Shown: positions 36,281 to 47,178, numbered from the stretch's first letter. The stretch is DNA of 64,000 nt from Dactylonectria macrodidyma (GCA_020744425.1 JAGMUV010000007.1:248001-312000), one strand, 5' to 3'. Notes: a model not told the origin generated them from the letters alone. Numbers and translations are program-made.

Positions 36281-37367
36281 TTTGAAGTAATGATGAATGA
36301 CGAGACGACAGGAAATGTAATATCAAGTACTGATTGATGCGGTGAGTTCCATTAATAAATGAGCCAATTTTACATGGGACTTGGGTGTGGAGTAAGCTGT
36401 GAGCGGAGTTTCCCAATTCAGCGTTGGGCGGGTTCGAATCTAGACCCAATCATAAGAAGTCTTGTCAATCACCCAACGGTTGAAGGATAGACTGACTCAT
36501 GAACTGGCATAGTACCCGTTGGTATCAGCTGGAGTAGATTGCGGTTATCAGATTTCACCGTTTGAGGTATTACATTCGATACTGCTAGGTCTTTCTGAGT
36601 CCATTGTGGAGCAAATACGCAAAGACGTGGGCCATTAACCTTTCTGACCCTTGTAGCTTGTACATACATACGGAGTAGAGCCAACATATTCAAGTAGCCA
36701 ATAGAGACGATTGAAATGCCCGCAGTTGAGTGTCAGCATCGACGCAGTTAGTAGTGAGCTTAGGTTCCGAAACTCCTAGTATAATATCATAGAAAACGCA
36801 GTTAAGAAGCTAGTAAATGAGGCATATAACAATCTATTACTAAGGAATCGTCTCAGCCTTTACGGAATGCTAACATTCGAAACCCACATAAATCCAAGCA
36901 TGCCAATAAGTCACTTCTTAAGACCATCGAGCAATTATCCATCAGCACTAACAGCAGTAGAGCAACAATGACGTAACTCCCTAAGCCACCTAATTAAGCC
37001 AGTTATAACAAAAGGTGCAAGAAAAGGGCAATTAAGCGGGTTAGTTCTATATATACTATACCTCTGATAATTAAAATATCCTAACATTGGAAATTGAGTA
37101 TAAGCTACTACAAAGGTTAAGTTAGGATGAGGTTATCATGGGGTTAGTATCAGAAATCGAACCGGATCGCAATGTAATTAACCAGGATCGCAAAGTATTT
37201 GCATTCATCGCAAAACGGCTTAGCACCGCTGTCATAAACCAACTCTTCTCCTAGTCCCAGGATCAGTGTTTTACCTATACTCTGCTGTGGCTATCGGCTT
37301 ACTCCATGTGGTGTCTTAAGGATCCGGGTTGTGATATGAACCGTCCACCCACCTCTGCTAAACAACA
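36281..37367. other. intergenic, AT-rich
   Basis: About 1.1 kb. From about 36640 to 37230 the DNA is markedly AT-rich with many stops in all frames, resembling decayed repeat DNA, but no terminal repeats or protein remnant could be identified. Confidence 0.4.
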
Positions 37368-38693
37368 TCACGACCTGGAAGCCCAGTTTTCAACTTTCTC
37401 CACGCCCCAAAGAGACTGAAGTAACAAAGTAGAAAAGCAATCTATGTCGCTGGCTTTGTTAGCAGAGAATATTTGATCAGCTTGCAGACAGGAGACGAAT
37501 ATTGGGTCGCTCCTTTGCACCACCTCTGCCCATGCACTCGAAGAACCCGCATCCCATAGTCCCTGCCTAGCCGTACACTGTAGCCCCCCCGGACATGCCG
37601 CATATTCGTCTCTTAAAATCATAAATATGGTCTGCATCGAGTTGGTGATGAGCCATGTACGCCGAATACTCTCGCTTAGGATCCACAACTTCCAGAGCTT
37701 AGTGGTAGGATCCCCGTCATCGGTGGTTTCGCCATTGAACGAGTTACCCCACGAATTCCATACACCTCCATTAGCATCTAGATTCACCGACTGCCAAAGT
37801 TGCTGGCACCAAGTCGACATGGTGGGGATATCCTTCTCAGCAAGCGCTCGCTGGCGAATACATCCATCAAATAGGCGGATAAACTGGTAGATGAAGAGAG
37901 CCTGTACCCGGGCGAGATGTTCGGCTGTTTCCATGAAGGGCACGGCCATTATGGAGTCATCGTCCCAGGTTTGCTGCGCTAAAAGTCCGCGGGCGCGACC
38001 ATGGATGATTTCCATGGTTATATCTTCGTTGTCACTGGTCTTTGAAAAGTAGGCAGTAAGAGCAGCCCATGCGTCTTGAAGGCATTGAGGGAGGCCGGTG
38101 TGGAAGTATAACTGTTTGTGGATGAATGGGTTACAGCCCTCTCTGATCCACTGCCGTAGCCATTCCCAGACTCCATCAATCCAACGCTTGAGCGTAGAAA
38201 CGTGTATAGGAGCGGTTTGACAATTGGTGCTCATGTGTTGGATGGCCCAGGTATCGGTGTTGAGGAACCAAGAACCGTCAAAGGCTCGAAGGGCCGGCGA
38301 TGGGACCACCAAGGACAACTCCAGCTCTGCCATTTCCTCTTCTTCCACATGGTCACCGAATTGTGGCAAAATGTATGGTGTCTGCCTCAAGAGCGAGTTT
38401 TGTTGCGAGTCGATGTCGCAGGGTGCATGTGCATCCAGTAGCGGCTGGCATCTGTCGGACGAAGTTTCAGGCCGAAGTATATTCAGCGGAGAGGCTTGAG
38501 CAATCGTTATATCCTGGACCACCGCAGTGGCGCGAGCATATCGCCGTGTGGCTGGATATTGGCAAACTGTCTCTTTCTCCATGCATCGGCGGCACGCAGG
38601 TGACCCTTTATCGCACCTACGCTTCGCCCTGGTACAGGGAGCGCAGGCCTTCCGCTCCCATTGGCTTGGGATTGTTTCCTGTGCTCGCTTCAT
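37368..38693 (-). CDS. Zn2Cys6 transcription factor
   Basis: Single exon, 441 aa, ATG at 38693. The N-terminus holds a complete binuclear zinc cluster (ACAPCTRAKRRCDKGSPACR then RCMEKETVCQYP) flanked by basic residues. The rest is a helical region with a fungal regulator flavour (VWEWLRQWIREGCNPFIHKQ, AEHLARVQALFIYQFIRLFDG, LWKLWILSESIRRTWLI), similar in style to small Zn2Cys6 proteins found in or near metabolic clusters. No fungal_trans signature as clear as in the factor at position 1-1272. The gene precedes a repeat-bearing stretch and two dehydrogenase genes. The target is unknown; a pathway-specific role is inference from position. Confidence 0.85.
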   Translation of the reverse strand: MKRAQETIPSQWERKACAPCTRAKRRCDKGSPACRRCMEKETVCQYPATRRYARATAVVQDITIAQASPLNILRPETSSDRCQPLLDAHAPCDIDSQQNSLLRQTPYILPQFGDHVEEEEMAELELSLVVPSPALRAFDGSWFLNTDTWAIQHMSTNCQTAPIHVSTLKRWIDGVWEWLRQWIREGCNPFIHKQLYFHTGLPQCLQDAWAALTAYFSKTSDNEDITMEIIHGRARGLLAQQTWDDDSIMAVPFMETAEHLARVQALFIYQFIRLFDGCIRQRALAEKDIPTMSTWCQQLWQSVNLDANGGVWNSWGNSFNGETTDDGDPTTKLWKLWILSESIRRTWLITNSMQTIFMILRDEYAACPGGLQCTARQGLWDAGSSSAWAEVVQRSDPIFVSCLQADQIFSANKASDIDCFSTLLLQSLWGVEKVENWASRS

Positions 38694-39294
38694 CGAGGTG
38701 GAAAAACTAAGAGCTGGCGCGAGGTGTGTGGAAGGACTAGGATGACTTTTATGTCGCCGCAGTGCGTTATTCAGTCACGAAGAATTTGCAAAGTTGCCTT
38801 CTTCCCAGGTAACTGATTCAACGTCCAGCAGGTTTTAGTCCAGATTAGTGGCGTGTGGACGGCCTGAGGCCACCACTATCAGGCGGGGACCAAACTCATA
38901 AGCCACGCGCACAGGCCAACTCGCTTCACATTACCTTAACATTGCAGATTACATATCAATTATTAGTCGTAGTGTTTAAACGGTCCTGTGGTCAGTTGAC
39001 ATGTATCGAGGCCCGGGAGCTCCCTGACGGGACGGAACGGGTTGACTTTCTTCACTTAACTATTACATGCCCAGCCACAGACAAAGACACTATTGCTTAG
39101 TTTAGTATATTCTACACAAGATACTTTAGCTTATCGGAAATAGGAGACACGGACGAGAGGTGGCCTCAGGGATATCAATGCATTTCTAAAATACTACGTC
39201 ACCCCATGCACATTGGAGCGGCGATGGGGTGCATGGGGTAGCCTCAGCCGAAGGCTGTGTGTCCGCGGGCCGGGAAGCTATTACTACTACTGCA
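38694..39294. other. intergenic with a perfect inverted repeat
   Basis: No gene. Contains an 11-bp perfect inverted repeat, accccatgcac at 39201-39211 and its complement at 39229-39239 (17-nt loop), followed by the small hairpin-forming tcagccgaaggctgt at 39244-39258. Confidence 0.55.
39201..39239. repeat. 11-bp perfect inverted repeat (stem-loop)
   Basis: Arms 39201-39211 (accccatgcac) and 39229-39239 (gtgcatggggt) separated by 17 nt. It lies just downstream of the helicase fragment's 3' end, where a Helitron would carry a terminal hairpin, but no CTRR end was established. Confidence 0.6.
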
Positions 39295-39965
39295 TTATCT
39301 ACCTACTGATCCATTGCCATGACCATTCTTGGCATTATGTGACATGTACAGATTCCGTGTGAGCACCTGTCGTTTCCGAAGCTCCTGATCCCTCATATTC
39401 ATCTTCATCTTCATGCCATCCGGGGGAGACCTGTAGACCATTTTCACGCGAGAGATAGCCACGTAGCTTAAACCAGTCCGAAAGTCCCGGCAGGACAGAT
39501 CTGTAACTATCATGTCTTCGGTGATACTTTGTGACTTGTGCACGGTAATTGCGTAGCATACGAGCAGGGGAAACTGCGTGCAGGCGCAGAGAGTGGCTCT
39601 GATGAGGAAGTCCCTCTCTACTGGGAGAATCGGCATAATCTTCCTGCTCTCAGCGGTGGTCAGGAATACCGGTCCGCTGTATTTGTCAAACTCCATCATG
39701 ACAACACAGGGAGGGTCTTGGATGGGGCCGGCCCCAGGTGCCCAGCCGATGTCGTAAATCGTACCGCGAGCGCCGTTGCAGAGGCCAACTGGCTGCTAAA
39801 GGTTGGACGTCAGCATTAGACGGGCGCTAATGTATGGGAATCTGCTTTGCAAGGTTCCCTGCCTTGTCATCGGGGGCAGCAGCCGCACCAGGGCCGACGT
39901 TCTTAGCTTTGACCTGGACGACTGGCTGGCCGAGGCGGTCGAATCGCGCCTCTGAATTCTTTGTT
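39295..39965 (-). pseudogene. PIF1/Helitron-type DNA helicase C-terminal fragment, broken
   Basis: Minus-strand remains of a superfamily 1 helicase. The intact 134-codon frame 39295-39699 holds PVERDFLIRATLCACTQFP, YAITVHKSQSITEDMIV and GLSYVAISRVK, the motifs that close PIF1-like helicases and Helitron RepHel proteins. Directly upstream the same frame reads LMLTSNL, then TAG, then QPVGLCNGARGTIYDIGW; further upstream GQPVVQVKAKNVGPGAAAAP continues in another frame. So at least one in-frame stop and one frameshift are present and the N-terminal helicase and any Rep domain are missing. It is a dead 3' fragment of a mobile helicase gene, not a host PIF1. Confidence 0.8.
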
Positions 39966-40262
39966 TAGTTAGCATTGAATGCCCTACGGAGCGGAGACAG
40001 CTGACATGAGAATTGCACTAATTACGGCACTCCAGGCAATTCTTAATGTTACCCGCAGATTTCCTATCGCTAACGAAGTCACCTGCCGGTTTCTCATGGA
40101 AATTATGTCATCTTGTAGCTGTTGAGGAGTAGACTTCGGACTCATTGCGCGCAATAAAGCAAGACATCAGGCAGCATTGGGTACGAAATCCAAAGTAAAT
40201 AAACTGGGGGTGTGTGAAATTCAACGTAAACAAACCAGGGGTAATGCCAGCTGCTAAAGTAT

Positions 40263-40452
40263 GGTCCCACTTTTTTGAGGCCGTCATCCAGTTGTTGCAC
40301 GTTTTGCTGCCGTCCATACAAATTTGGGCCAATAAAGGCCCGAGAAACTTTTTGAGCCCCATAAAACTGGGGCCCACTTTAAAACGGCAGACGTCCAATC
40401 GTTGAACGATTTGGGGCCATTTGGACCAATCAGAGCTGGAGAAACTTTTTGA
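40263..40452. repeat. diverged tandem duplication, about 100-bp unit
   Basis: Two imperfect copies: about 40263-40355 and 40370-40452. Both begin with gg(t/c)cccacttt, share a middle of the form cgtccaa...gttg and end with the identical 14-mer gagaaactttttga (40342-40355 and 40439-40452). Non-coding or relic of coding sequence; it sits between the helicase fragment and the dehydrogenase gene. Confidence 0.55.
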
Positions 40453-40593
40453 CCTGTCTGCACCAAAGACTTAATGTAAAGACAGCCTTCGGCTGAATCA
40501 ACTCGAGGCAAGACTAGCTCCCCTAGGTCGCTTCCTTTTCGGGTTTTCTGAACGGGATATACCCAAAAGCCGGCCTTTTTCGAACGTAGCCAC

Positions 40594-41566
40594 TTACCAC
40601 GGCAACTCCACGCCGTCGTGTCCGAGAAAGCGACCACTCGTCTTTTCCTTACTGGCACCTGAGATCTGTTGTAAATAGGTAGGTTAGTTAGCATGTAATC
40701 AGGATTGGCCTCTTTTGTTTCTCGTTACGCACCACTTTGGCAATTCCCTTCACACTGTCTTCGACTGATATAGGTGTGAATGCATTCGCGTCGACCCCCG
40801 CCTGTATCAAGTCTTGAACTGCCGAATTTCCCATGTCGGTTGCGACAAGCCTGCGAGAGAGAGAGGCGCGTTAGTCCCGTAGAACTTGTTTTCAGTGCCG
40901 GTCTTGATTGAGTAGAAGGGGAAGGGACTTAATTTACCCCGGATGCATTGTCCAGGTAATGACATCTTCATTCTCATGTGCAAGCCATCGGATGAAGTAG
41001 TTTACCAGCGCCTTGGATGCCCCATACGGCGCAGTTGGGAACATTGTATTCATTGCGTTGACCGAGCCGGCGAGACTCGAGATCGTGCAGAACTTGGGCT
41101 GCGCAGATTTACGCAGCAACGGCAATGCTGACTTGAACAGTTCCAATGGACCGTATGCGTTCACGTCAATGTAATTTTGTATCAGTGATACAGGCGTCTC
41201 GGTGAGGCTGTCAATCATTCCTCCCACACCCGCGTTAGCAATTACAACATCCAGGCTCTGAATGCCATGCGATTCCGTAATGTTTTTGAACGCGTCCACA
41301 ATGGACTTGCTAGAGCCGGCGTCCATCTGAACAACGATAAGGCTGCTTCCTGCTTCCTTGGCAATACCATGCAGTATCTCGATGGTAGAGTGATGGGGAT
41401 CGCGCACTGTGGCTATCACAGTGGTCCCAGGGATAGAGAGGTATGCCTCAACTAAACCTCTACCAATCCCTGTATAGTATTAGACTTATGCGACTGAGTA
41501 TGCTGCCAGCTGAACACACATACCACGGGTAGTGCCGGTCACGAGACATGTGAGTTTGGAAGACAT
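40594..41566 (-). CDS. short-chain dehydrogenase/reductase (four exons)
   Basis: Exons (minus): 41524-41566, 40938-41469, 40733-40850, 40594-40665; introns 54, 87 and 67 nt. Product 254 aa. The NAD(P)-binding Gly motif is TGTTRGIG (starting at residue 10, split by the first intron), followed by DVVIANAGVG, the catalytic Ser region TISSLAGSVN and YGASK (Tyr-x3-Lys). The last short exon gives SGRFLGHDGVELPW, the usual end of this subfamily, which supports the exon chain. It should reduce or oxidise a small carbonyl/alcohol substrate in the cytosol; the substrate is unknown. It is divergent from the second dehydrogenase at 42432 with about 865 bp between them. Confidence 0.9.
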
Positions 41567-42431
41567 GGTAGAAGAACAAAGAATACAAGCAATTCTCAGC
41601 ATACACAGCTGGGAAATGTGATGAGAGTGCGCTGGTGGTCAATTAATGAAACCACCGGAGACGAAGCATTTAAACAAAACAATCACTAGTACTACGTCCA
41701 ATGGTGAGTCCCAATGACGTAACAGAGCTCCAAACTCCACCTCATCGTCATTTTTCCATACGTTTCGTTTATTGTTTGAGTCCTTTGGCCCAGTCGTTGC
41801 GAACGTTGTGATGGTGGTTGGGTCAAGTGCCGGCAAATATGGGTAGATACCCACTTCGCTTTTCCACCAAGCTTGCGCAAATGTAATGTTCCGCCAAAGT
41901 TCCGCCAAAGTTCCGCCATAGTTACGCCCAGATGGTACCCACAAAGTTCCGCAAATCTCCCACTCTCGCTGAGTAAAATCCCGCTGCTAAAATAGTGGAT
42001 CCAATCCTCACAATATCATCATGTACAAGCCCGCTAGATTCCAGCATATTCATTAGAAATCAAGCCCCCCCGAAAGACGCTAGCATAGGAGATCAGGCAG
42101 ACTGAGTCTCCGTCGCTGCGGAAGATCGTACGTAACCCTATTTATTGGCTTCCAGGACTCTAATCACAATGATTATTCATCCTAATGATCTAAATCTTAT
42201 GTAGAACACGAAATGGTCTACTGAGGTCCATCAATCTTTTGTTGCACATCCCTTATTTGTACTCTGTCGTTGGCCAACGTCACGACTTCCTAATCCTTCA
42301 TCAGAGCACCTGCATGTTATCCCGGAGGACGAATCTTTTTTATATCCGAATCCTTTCTCGAGGCCCTAGTAGGTGACCAACCTAAGCATCACGACCTGTT
42401 GCTCCTCCTGCCATCATTACGTCCGGAAAAT
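41567..42431. other. intergenic between divergent dehydrogenases
   Basis: About 865 bp, the probable promoter region for both genes. Contains the 11-bp tandem repeat at 41888-41920. No coding sequence recognised. Confidence 0.45.
41888..41920. repeat. 11-bp tandem repeat, three units
   Basis: gttccgccaaa at 41888-41898 and 41899-41909, then gttccgccata at 41910-41920, followed by a degenerate fourth copy (gttacgccc). Short satellite in a promoter-type region. Confidence 0.8.
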
Positions 42432-43534
42432 ATGACGTCACCTGCAGATATTCGTGCCCAGCTGCAAGAGATTCCTCTCCCAAAAACATCGTTTGCAGGC
42501 CAAACCGTCATCGTCACAGGCTCCAATACCGGGCTAGGACTTGAAGCCGCAAGACACTTTGTCCGGCTCGATGCGACGCGAGTAATTCTAGCAGTGAGAT
42601 CACCTAAGAAAGGCGAAGATGCCAAAGCGTCCATCGAAGCAACCACGAACCGGAAAAACGTTGTCGAGATATGGGAACTGGACATGGCCGACTACGATTC
42701 AATAAGGACATTCGTTGCAAGATGTGCATACCTGGACCGAATAGACGCCGTGGTTGCCAATGCTGGTGTTCTCAAAAACACTTACGAGGAATCTAATGGA
42801 ACCGAAATCACAATCAAGGTCAATGTTATCGGAACGTTTCTCCTGGCCATCAGCCTTTTCCCAATCTTGAGGAGGTCACAAGCACAAACAGGGCAAACAC
42901 CAAGATTGGTGATTACTGGTTCTGTTGTACATAAAATGGTATGTCTCAGGTCCTTACATATGCTGTTCGAGGCTCATATTTAGAAGGCCAAGTTCCGGGA
43001 ACGTCAGGAACCTTCAATCTTCGAGGCTTTCAACAAGGACAAGAAGCCATACATCGCAGACCGATATAATACCTCGAAGCTACTTGTCGTTCTCCTCGTC
43101 CGTTCAATAGTTGCAGCAATGAAGAATGGACCGCACTCTGCGGAGCCTTTGATTTTTAGCAATGTGAACCCAGGACTCTGTCATTCAGAGCTGGACAAAG
43201 ATGTCAAGGTATGCTCCAATCCATTTTTGCAATTTTCCGCTGCCGTTGCTATGAAACGCGAGGCTTATGTTTCCACATTCAGGGACTCGCAGGTTTTGTT
43301 CTAGGCTTCGCCAAAACAATGATGGCACGAACCACGGAAGTCGGAGGTCGGACGCTGGTTCACAGCGCAGCTGCCGGAGCCGGGAGTCATGGACAGTATA
43401 TGAGCGAATGCGTAGTCAAGGAGCCAAGTGCGTTTGTCGGGAGCAAAGAGGGGGCAATTGTCCAGGAACGCGTGCATAAGGAGTTGATGGGTATTCTTGA
43501 GACCATTCAGCCAGGCATCACAAAGAACATTTAG
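42432..43534 (+). CDS. short-chain dehydrogenase, retinol dehydrogenase/WWOX-like (three exons)
   Basis: Exons 42432-42938, 42984-43208, 43283-43534; introns 45 and 74 nt. Product 327 aa. The Rossmann motif VTGSNTGLGLEAARHF near residue 30, the acidic DMADYDSI, VVANAGV and the active-site YNTSK are all present; VITGSVVH supplies the catalytic Ser. Length and spacing fit the longer extended SDRs that act on lipophilic alcohols/ketones and polyketide intermediates in fungi. The upstream frame extension to 42399 lacks an ATG, so 42432 is used. Divergent from the other SDR, convergent with the PhiA-like gene. Substrate unknown. Confidence 0.9.
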
Positions 43535-43859
43535 GGAGAATTGTGGATTTCTTGAAGGCATGAGGAATACAAACGCAACACCACTTATTTCTGTAATTAT
43601 TGTTATAGCGTTTTTAGATCAGTTTATGCAATTTAATGACACAAGGAATAGATGCGCAACCTTGTGCTTGCTATATCCGTTCTGACTTGATTGCCTAGTT
43701 TTGGTTTATATATGAATGTAGCAGTGATGCAATTATTATTATAGTCTGTATATCATTATGCAGGTTTTCCAAGTATCGGCAAGTATGTCCAACCCATCAT
43801 CTACAAATTTCCCTGCCAATTGCCTCGTCCCCGTCATTAAAGCCTGTAAGACAAAATGC

Positions 43860-44417
43860 TTACTTCTGCTCGGTGTACTTGCAGCTGTTGGGCTTCTTGA
43901 TCTTGAGAGTGCGAGCGCTGAATCCCAGGCATCCCTTGTTGCCACCGGGGTTGGAGACACCAGCATCGACCCAGATGCTCCAGGAGTCGTGGGGGGCGCC
44001 GGGGCAGGCAATGAGACCCTGTCCCTTGAAGGACAGCGCGCCGTTCTTGTCAACCTTCCAGCCCTTGAACTCGCCGTTCTTGGGCTTGGAGGTGCCGGTG
44101 TTGTAGCCCATGATGCCCTGGCCCATGCCGGAGCGGTCGACCCAGACCTTCTGGGCGGTGCCGGACGACTTGTAGAGGTAGAGTTGGTCGCCGACGAGCT
44201 TGAAGGTCACGGCGTTGTCGGACTTGGTGTGGCACTTGGCGCCCTGGTTGGGGAGGTGGGTGTAGAAGCCATTATCGGCGGCCTGGAGGATGGAGAAGTG
44301 GATGGGGCTGGCGGAGCGCAGGGCCATGACCTCGAAGGTAGTGTACTTGGTGGAGGGAGCGGCCGAGACGAGGCCGGTGGCCAAGAGGGGAGCGAGGAGG
44401 ATAGCCTTGATCTGCAT
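43860..44417 (-). CDS. PhiA-like secreted cell wall protein
   Basis: Single exon, 185 aa, ATG at 44417. Signal peptide MQIKAILLAPLLATGLVSAA. The body matches the PhiA family of Aspergillus: LYLYKSSGTAQKVWVDRSG, MGQGIMGYNTGTSKPKNGEF, KGWKVDKNGALSFKGQGLIA and DSWSIWVDAGVSNPGGNKGC, ending NSCKYTEQ. PhiA is a cell-wall protein needed for phialide and conidium development and is also reported as an abundant secreted, IgE-reactive protein. Four cysteines in the C-terminal part probably form disulfides. The frame 43758-44477 on the opposite strand is its shadow. The leader is A/C-rich in mRNA sense, as in strongly expressed fungal genes. Confidence 0.92.
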   Translation of the reverse strand: MQIKAILLAPLLATGLVSAAPSTKYTTFEVMALRSASPIHFSILQAADNGFYTHLPNQGAKCHTKSDNAVTFKLVGDQLYLYKSSGTAQKVWVDRSGMGQGIMGYNTGTSKPKNGEFKGWKVDKNGALSFKGQGLIACPGAPHDSWSIWVDAGVSNPGGNKGCLGFSARTLKIKKPNSCKYTEQK

Positions 44418-44428
44418 GGTGATGGTGT

Positions 44429-44461
44429 GGTGGTGTTTTGGTGGTGTTTTGGTGGTGTTTT
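44429..44461. repeat. 11-bp tandem repeat in PhiA-like 5' leader
   Basis: Three perfect copies of ggtggtgtttt at 44429-44439, 44440-44450 and 44451-44461, just 12 bp upstream of the start codon. In the transcript this reads as an A/C-rich, weakly structured leader immediately before the AUG. Confidence 0.85.
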
Positions 44462-44603
44462 GAAGTGTTGGTTGTAGAGGATGGCTGTGAGTGTGAGTTT
44501 GTTGTAAGGTGGGGTTTGAAGACGGAGAGTAGAACACGGCGAAGAGTGAAGAGTGTGTTGCTTGATGATGAGAAATGTTGTAATTTGGTGAGATTATGGG
44601 AAG

Positions 44604-44611
44604 AATATATA
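44604..44611 (-). promoter_or_regulatory. TATA-like element of PhiA-like gene
   Basis: Minus-strand TATATATT, about 190 bp upstream of the PhiA-like ATG and 140 bp beyond the leader repeat. Position suits a TATA box; inferred only. Confidence 0.35.
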
Positions 44612-45670
44612 GAAATCTCAACAACGCACCGGCGACCTCCCAATATAACTCTAATGCGGCGATTCAATAGCTCACATCGCCGTTCCAAACCACTACAGCC
44701 ACTGACCAGGGGCCTAACCAGGGGAACTTTCCTGCCAGTCGCCTGAATGCCATCATAGCTCCAGGAATGCGGAGTTCGGTTCACCAGCTGTCTCCACCCT
44801 CATGGGTCATGGCAAGGCTCGCGATTGGACAAGGCGACCTGACAGGACGGGGCCCTAATACGAGAAATTGCCAGCTTAGCCGGCTCGGTCTAGGCCCCTC
44901 GGGCTTCATGTCCTTCTAGTGTATCTACCAAGCGGTCGGCTGGCTGAAGAGAGGCGCAGGACCAGCCCCAGCGGTGAGGCCGGGGGGTTGCAAGACGATC
45001 TAGACCCTTCAGTATAGGCTCGTAGGGCCGCCTGACTTGCATTTCGGGAGTGCGGCACGCGCCTCAGTGGTTGTTCCGTACCCTATTTGGGCCCCAAGAC
45101 CCTTTGTTTTGCCTCCCCCGAAGCCCCCCCCCAGAAATTGAGTTGGGCCACGGGCTTCTAATTTTAGCCCACGATTTGCTGGCTCCCGATTCAAGCGTCT
45201 TTCTGCACTAAACAACTGACACGACAGTCGGCAGATGAGCTGGAAGCGACGGAGACTCCCAGGTCATAGGCTCAGAGGCGTTTTCCAGTGTTCCACTGCC
45301 CTCATCAGCCCTAAATTCGGGCCCAAGAAACGGAATAGCCGCTGGCTGGTAGTCGCTGGCGGATGAGTGGCCTCACCCACAAACAGGAATGTCGGGAATT
45401 GAGAGAAAATGAAATATTCTTTACTACAGGTCAAATATGTAGACTAATAGAATCGTGACTATTTACCTATTGTCCAAAAATATCCTGTTCCCACCCGAGG
45501 CATACGCACAGTGTGGTGGCAGACCAACCGCATCTCGCCTGGCGGCCCGCATGAAATGGATCGACTTTTTTAATGCTCTCCGGAATGATATCACCCCCGT
45601 GATGATATCACCGTCTCACCGACCAAGAGCCTAGGGCCCTACTACTCCATGCTACATAGTATTCTTACGA
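44612..45670. other. intergenic
   Basis: About 1.05 kb between the PhiA-like promoter and the end of the MFS gene. A C-run occurs at about 45124-45133. No gene or repeat recognised. Confidence 0.45.
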
Positions 45671-47178
45671 CTACATCCATCCAACTCTCCTCCACAAAAA
45701 TGTCGCCCCGCCCGCTAAAGCCGTCGTTCCCGTAAACACAATCAGAGTGCCGTAGCCAGTCCCGTAGGCCCCCGCCGCTTCCCCCTGCCACGGCATACCC
45801 CGGAGAAGCAGCGTGCTCAGCGGTCCGGACACGAGATTCCCTATGCCTCTTCCAGCGGACAGCATGCCCAGCACCATAGCCGGATCGAACGAGCTGCCGC
45901 TGCCGCTGCCCGCTCGGGTAGTATCACTTCGCGAGGCCTGGCCTGACGTGACTTGCCGCATGATGCCTGGCCAGGCGGTCGTGTAGGAGCCGGCGAAGAA
46001 TCCGTATACGATACAAAACACATACAACAGAGGGAGGCTAGACGAAAAGCCCCACAGGAAAAAAGTCCCGATGCAAGCGCCGACAGCCGAAAGCATAAAG
46101 CAAGTAGTGACGTCTAGCTTGTCTGTTAATAAGCCCATCGCCACACAACCAAAGACTGAAGCCACATTGACGAGCAGCACGGTAAGAGCCGACTTGAACG
46201 TGCTAGCCCCTAGGCTAGCGCGAGCGTACGACGGGAGGTAGATGCCAGGCATGAAGAACCCAAGCGACTGACATATGTTGGCCGACTGGTGAAGCAGAAA
46301 GGTGCGGCTAAAGGTGAAGCCCAGCTTCAACGGATTCACATGCCTCGTCGCCGAGTACGGCAAACGCGGTTTGATGAAATATGCCAGCGGCAACGTTAAG
46401 ATGAACAAAGCCAGAGACCAAACTCGTAGCGTCGTGCGAAAGCCGTATCGTCCCAGAAGGGCCTCGAAAAGCAGCGGCAACACGAAGCCAGCCAGACCCG
46501 TCCCGGACCACATGATGCCGTAGGCGAACCCTTTGCGCCTCACGAACCACTCGTCCATGTACAGGATGCAGGGACAGTACGAGATGGACCCGCCAATGGC
46601 GTATACCACGCCCTGAGACGCGATGAGGTGGGTGGTGTTTTGCGAGAAGGAGCTCGCGGCCAGAGATATGCACATGATCAGCAGACCGACGATTGGTGAC
46701 CATCTCGTTTGTCTAGGATATAGTCTCTGCACCAGCATGACGAATGGCAGACCGAGATACATGATTCCCTAGACGCTTTCGTCAGCGCGAGACTCTTAGC
46801 ATAGGTAGCATCGGCGTCTTTACCATGGCGCAGGTACCAATGACGGCGATCTCAGAAGACCCCGAAAATGGTTCATGCGTGCTGTAATAATCCTGAAACA
46901 CCCCAAAGGCGAATGGGAAGCCTAGGCAAAGAGAATTGCAATCAGCATAAAATCCAATTACAGATCAAAAGTCAGGAGGGAGAATAATCAGTACCCCATG
47001 TCAAGGCTTCAATGGTGAAGCAAGCGGCTAGGAACAGCCACGCATCCTTTCCGCCGTCTACTCTCGGTAGTGACGAGAATTCGTGTCTGCCATCTGCCTG
47101 CTCTTCCGGATCTGAAGATGTCCCAGGATCAGGAGAATTTGGCAGATGACGCTGTAGCTCAATTGAGGACTCTGTCAT
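45671..47178 (-). CDS. MFS transporter, monocarboxylate-like (three exons)
   Basis: Exons (minus): 46995-47178, 46824-46921, 45671-46768; introns 73 and 55 nt. Product 459 aa. A hydrophilic N-terminus of about 45 residues leads into AWLFLAACFTIEALTWGFPF then FGVFQDYYSTHEPFSGS, the entry sequence of fungal monocarboxylate-type MFS permeases (MCH family), followed by 12 predicted membrane segments with YCPCILYMDEWFVRRKGFAY and GLLTDKLDVTTCF. It may carry a carboxylate or a metabolite across plasma or vacuolar membrane; yeast relatives do not simply transport lactate, so the substrate stays open. It is divergent from the chorismate synthase gene, 557 bp between starts, which allows shared control. 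Confidence 0.9.

Noticed and set aside
36420..36455. GGTTCGAATC box resembling a tRNA T-loop
   Set aside because: The flanking bases do not pair as a T-stem and no acceptor, D or anticodon arms can be drawn.
39295..39699. Functional host PIF1 helicase
   Set aside because: Only the C-terminal motifs remain, with an in-frame TAG and a frameshift just upstream.
43758..44477. 239-codon plus-strand frame
   Set aside because: Lies opposite the PhiA-like gene, which has a signal peptide and clear family match; the plus frame is low-complexity Gly/Val/Leu.
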